Shown here piece after piece: positions 62,817 through 64,000 of a stretch of DNA of 64,000 nucleotides; position 1 is the stretch's first letter, and every line of letters starts with the position of its first letter. Under the pieces are notes generated by a model, which was not told the DNA's origin, searched no databases, and saw only the letters and a program-made list of their open reading frames with translations. The translations under genes were made by a program, and so were the position numbers. Source of the stretch: Vagococcus fluvialis bH819 (GTDB lineage Bacteria; Bacillota; Bacilli; Lactobacillales; Vagococcaceae); NCBI RefSeq assembly GCF_900163795.1, contig NZ_FWFD01000015.1, positions 1 to 64,000 of the forward strand. Direction: 5' to 3'.

Positions 62817-64000
62817 TTGAGTAAGAAAATTTCAGATAATAATTCGATTAAAGACTTAGGTGAAAACTTAGAAGGACTTAAACTAATAGAAAAAATCACT
62901 AAGCCTTTAGGAATTAACACAGGATTGGAAATTTCTAAATTAGAAAGGGAATACACTGAATTAGTTAATTTACCTGATAAATTTAATGAGTTATTTGTAT
63001 CCAAAGGTTGGATTGCACATGATTTAATAAATCCTGAAATTATGAAGAAATGTATAAATTGTCCTGATAAAGTTGATAGTATTTTAATTTCTTATTATGA
63101 GGAAAATTTTGATAGATTTTTTAGAATTGCAATGGCAAACACATTATTCATTAGAAGGCAGGAATTATTAACTTTTGCAAAAGAAGATTATTTTAGTGGT
63201 CGATACTACAGTTGTATTCCGATATTGTTGATGATGTCTGATGGTATGATAAATGACATAAGAAATACGGGCCTTTTCGCTTCAACTACTGATTTGGAGT
63301 TATGGGATTCAATTTCAGGCCATTCAACAGGTTTAAAAGCTTTGACTCAAATATTAAATAAAAGTAGAAAGAAGACAACTACAGATAAATTAGATTTACC
63401 ATATCGAAATGGTATATTACATGGTAGAGATTTGAATTATTACAGTAAGGAAGTTGCGATTAAATCTTTTGCTCTTATTTTTTATATTGCAGATTGGGCT
63501 AGAAGTTTAAGAGATGAAGAAAATAGGATAGAAGAATATCAAAAATCACAAGCTGAGGATGTATCCTTATTTTCAGTTTTAAAAAAACTGAAACAACACA
63601 ATAAAGAAAAAAAAGAATTTGAAAAGTTGCAGAAGTTATGGGAACCAAGAAAGTTGAACCCTATTCTTGAAAATGTCGAGGAAGGTACACCTGAATTAAA
63701 TGCTGTTTTATTTTTACAGTATATCCAAAATAAAAATTATGGTTCACCAGTAGATTTTTATCCACAATCATTGTTTAAGTCAGTTATAAAGAATGAAAAA
63801 GCAGGACTACTAAAAAAACAGTTTAAAAATATTGAAATTAATAATATAGAAATAATAAGTATTGAAGATTCGGCATCAGCAGTATCAAACGTAAAAATTA
63901 ATGTAGCTTATGATATTAATAAAATTAAATATACTAGTGAAATAGATTTTAGAATGATTTATGAAGTAGATGGCGAAGTTCACAATAGATTAGTACCGAA
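62817..64000 (+). CDS. HEPN-like RNase-motif protein, partial at window end
   Basis: An open frame starts at TTG 62817, 8 bases behind GAGGAGG, and runs without a stop to the window edge (about 394 residues seen). A helical domain carries R197-N198-G-I-L-H202 (LPYRNGILHGRDL), the RNxxxH motif of HEPN ribonucleases, preceded by the usual helix SGRYYSCIPILLMMSDGMIND. After about residue 225 comes a coiled region and a beta-rich C-terminal domain. It follows the FRG gene by 150 bases in the same direction. The C-terminus is unknown. Confidence 0.75.
   Translation, partial: MSKKISDNNSIKDLGENLEGLKLIEKITKPLGINTGLEISKLEREYTELVNLPDKFNELFVSKGWIAHDLINPEIMKKCINCPDKVDSILISYYEENFDRFFRIAMANTLFIRRQELLTFAKEDYFSGRYYSCIPILLMMSDGMINDIRNTGLFASTTDLELWDSISGHSTGLKALTQILNKSRKKTTTDKLDLPYRNGILHGRDLNYYSKEVAIKSFALIFYIADWARSLRDEENRIEEYQKSQAEDVSLFSVLKKLKQHNKEKKEFEKLQKLWEPRKLNPILENVEEGTPELNAVLFLQYIQNKNYGSPVDFYPQSLFKSVIKNEKAGLLKKQFKNIEINNIEIISIEDSASAVSNVKINVAYDINKIKYTSEIDFRMIYEVDGEVHNRLVP

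Larger units (their letters stand above)
47830..64000. mobile_element. Integrated mobile element, left part (right end outside window)
   Basis: All genes from 47953 lie on one strand and differ in kind and codon style (more ATA, AGG, AGA) from the core. The set is: tyrosine recombinase at the edge, two serine recombinases, secreted proteins, prim-pol-like replication protein, FtsK-like ATPase with repeat array, FRG and HEPN cargo. The left junction is placed between the eno terminator and the integrase; ACCAA-N6-TTGGT at about 47838-47853 may be part of an attachment site. No direct repeat partner can be seen because the right end is missing. Confidence 0.8.

Overview
The window is a low-GC Gram-positive (Firmicutes) chromosome, most likely Enterococcaceae such as Vagococcus or Enterococcus. 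The evidence is gene content and order: dinG-tseB-aspB-asnS, rapZ-yvcK-whiA, uvrBA, and cggR-gap-pgk-tpiA-gpmI-eno, plus CtsR, CopY and LexA-type operators of Gram-positive form. Genus is an inference; there is no 16S gene in the window.

Bases 1-47,800 are ordinary core chromosome. They start with the tail of an rRNA operon (5S end, tRNA-Asn) and continue with a glyoxalase, a GtrA-like protein, the dinG-asnS cluster, a copper-controlled copZ, an iron-controlled feoAB, a PatB/MalY-type lyase, an LCP cell-wall protein, pepC, uvrBA, a GntR/ABC exporter set and rapZ-yvcK-whiA. An acetoin catabolism locus follows: acoR, then the acoLABC operon behind a near-perfect -24/-12 promoter, then a butanediol/acetoin dehydrogenase. 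The sigma-54 gene itself lies 12 kb away at 39.1 kb. Next come a ydjI-ydjG-ydjH-like membrane-stress set, a DsbA-like protein, clpP with a CtsR box, an isolated dltX-like gene, rpoN, and the glycolytic operon with an intact two-repeat CggR operator.

Four intergenic regions of the core carry copies of one ~110-base element. All copies lie in the sense direction between a stop codon and a terminator, and their stems show compensatory base changes. This looks like an undescribed 3'-UTR RNA element or terminator-targeting repeat.

From about 47.8 kb, just after the eno terminator, the composition and gene types change. A mobile element runs off the right end of the window. It carries a tyrosine recombinase, two small serine recombinases, secreted repeat proteins, a primase-polymerase-like replication protein, a 283-aa unknown paired with an FtsK/SpoIIIE-like membrane ATPase, and a dense array of CCG-type repeats right after that ATPase gene. 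No relaxase or type IV secretion genes are recognisable, so the layout resembles actinomycete AICE elements (integrase + prim-pol + FtsK-like translocase + clt repeats). The cargo at the right end is an FRG-domain protein followed by a HEPN (R-N-x3-H) protein cut by the window edge, a candidate anti-phage or toxin module.
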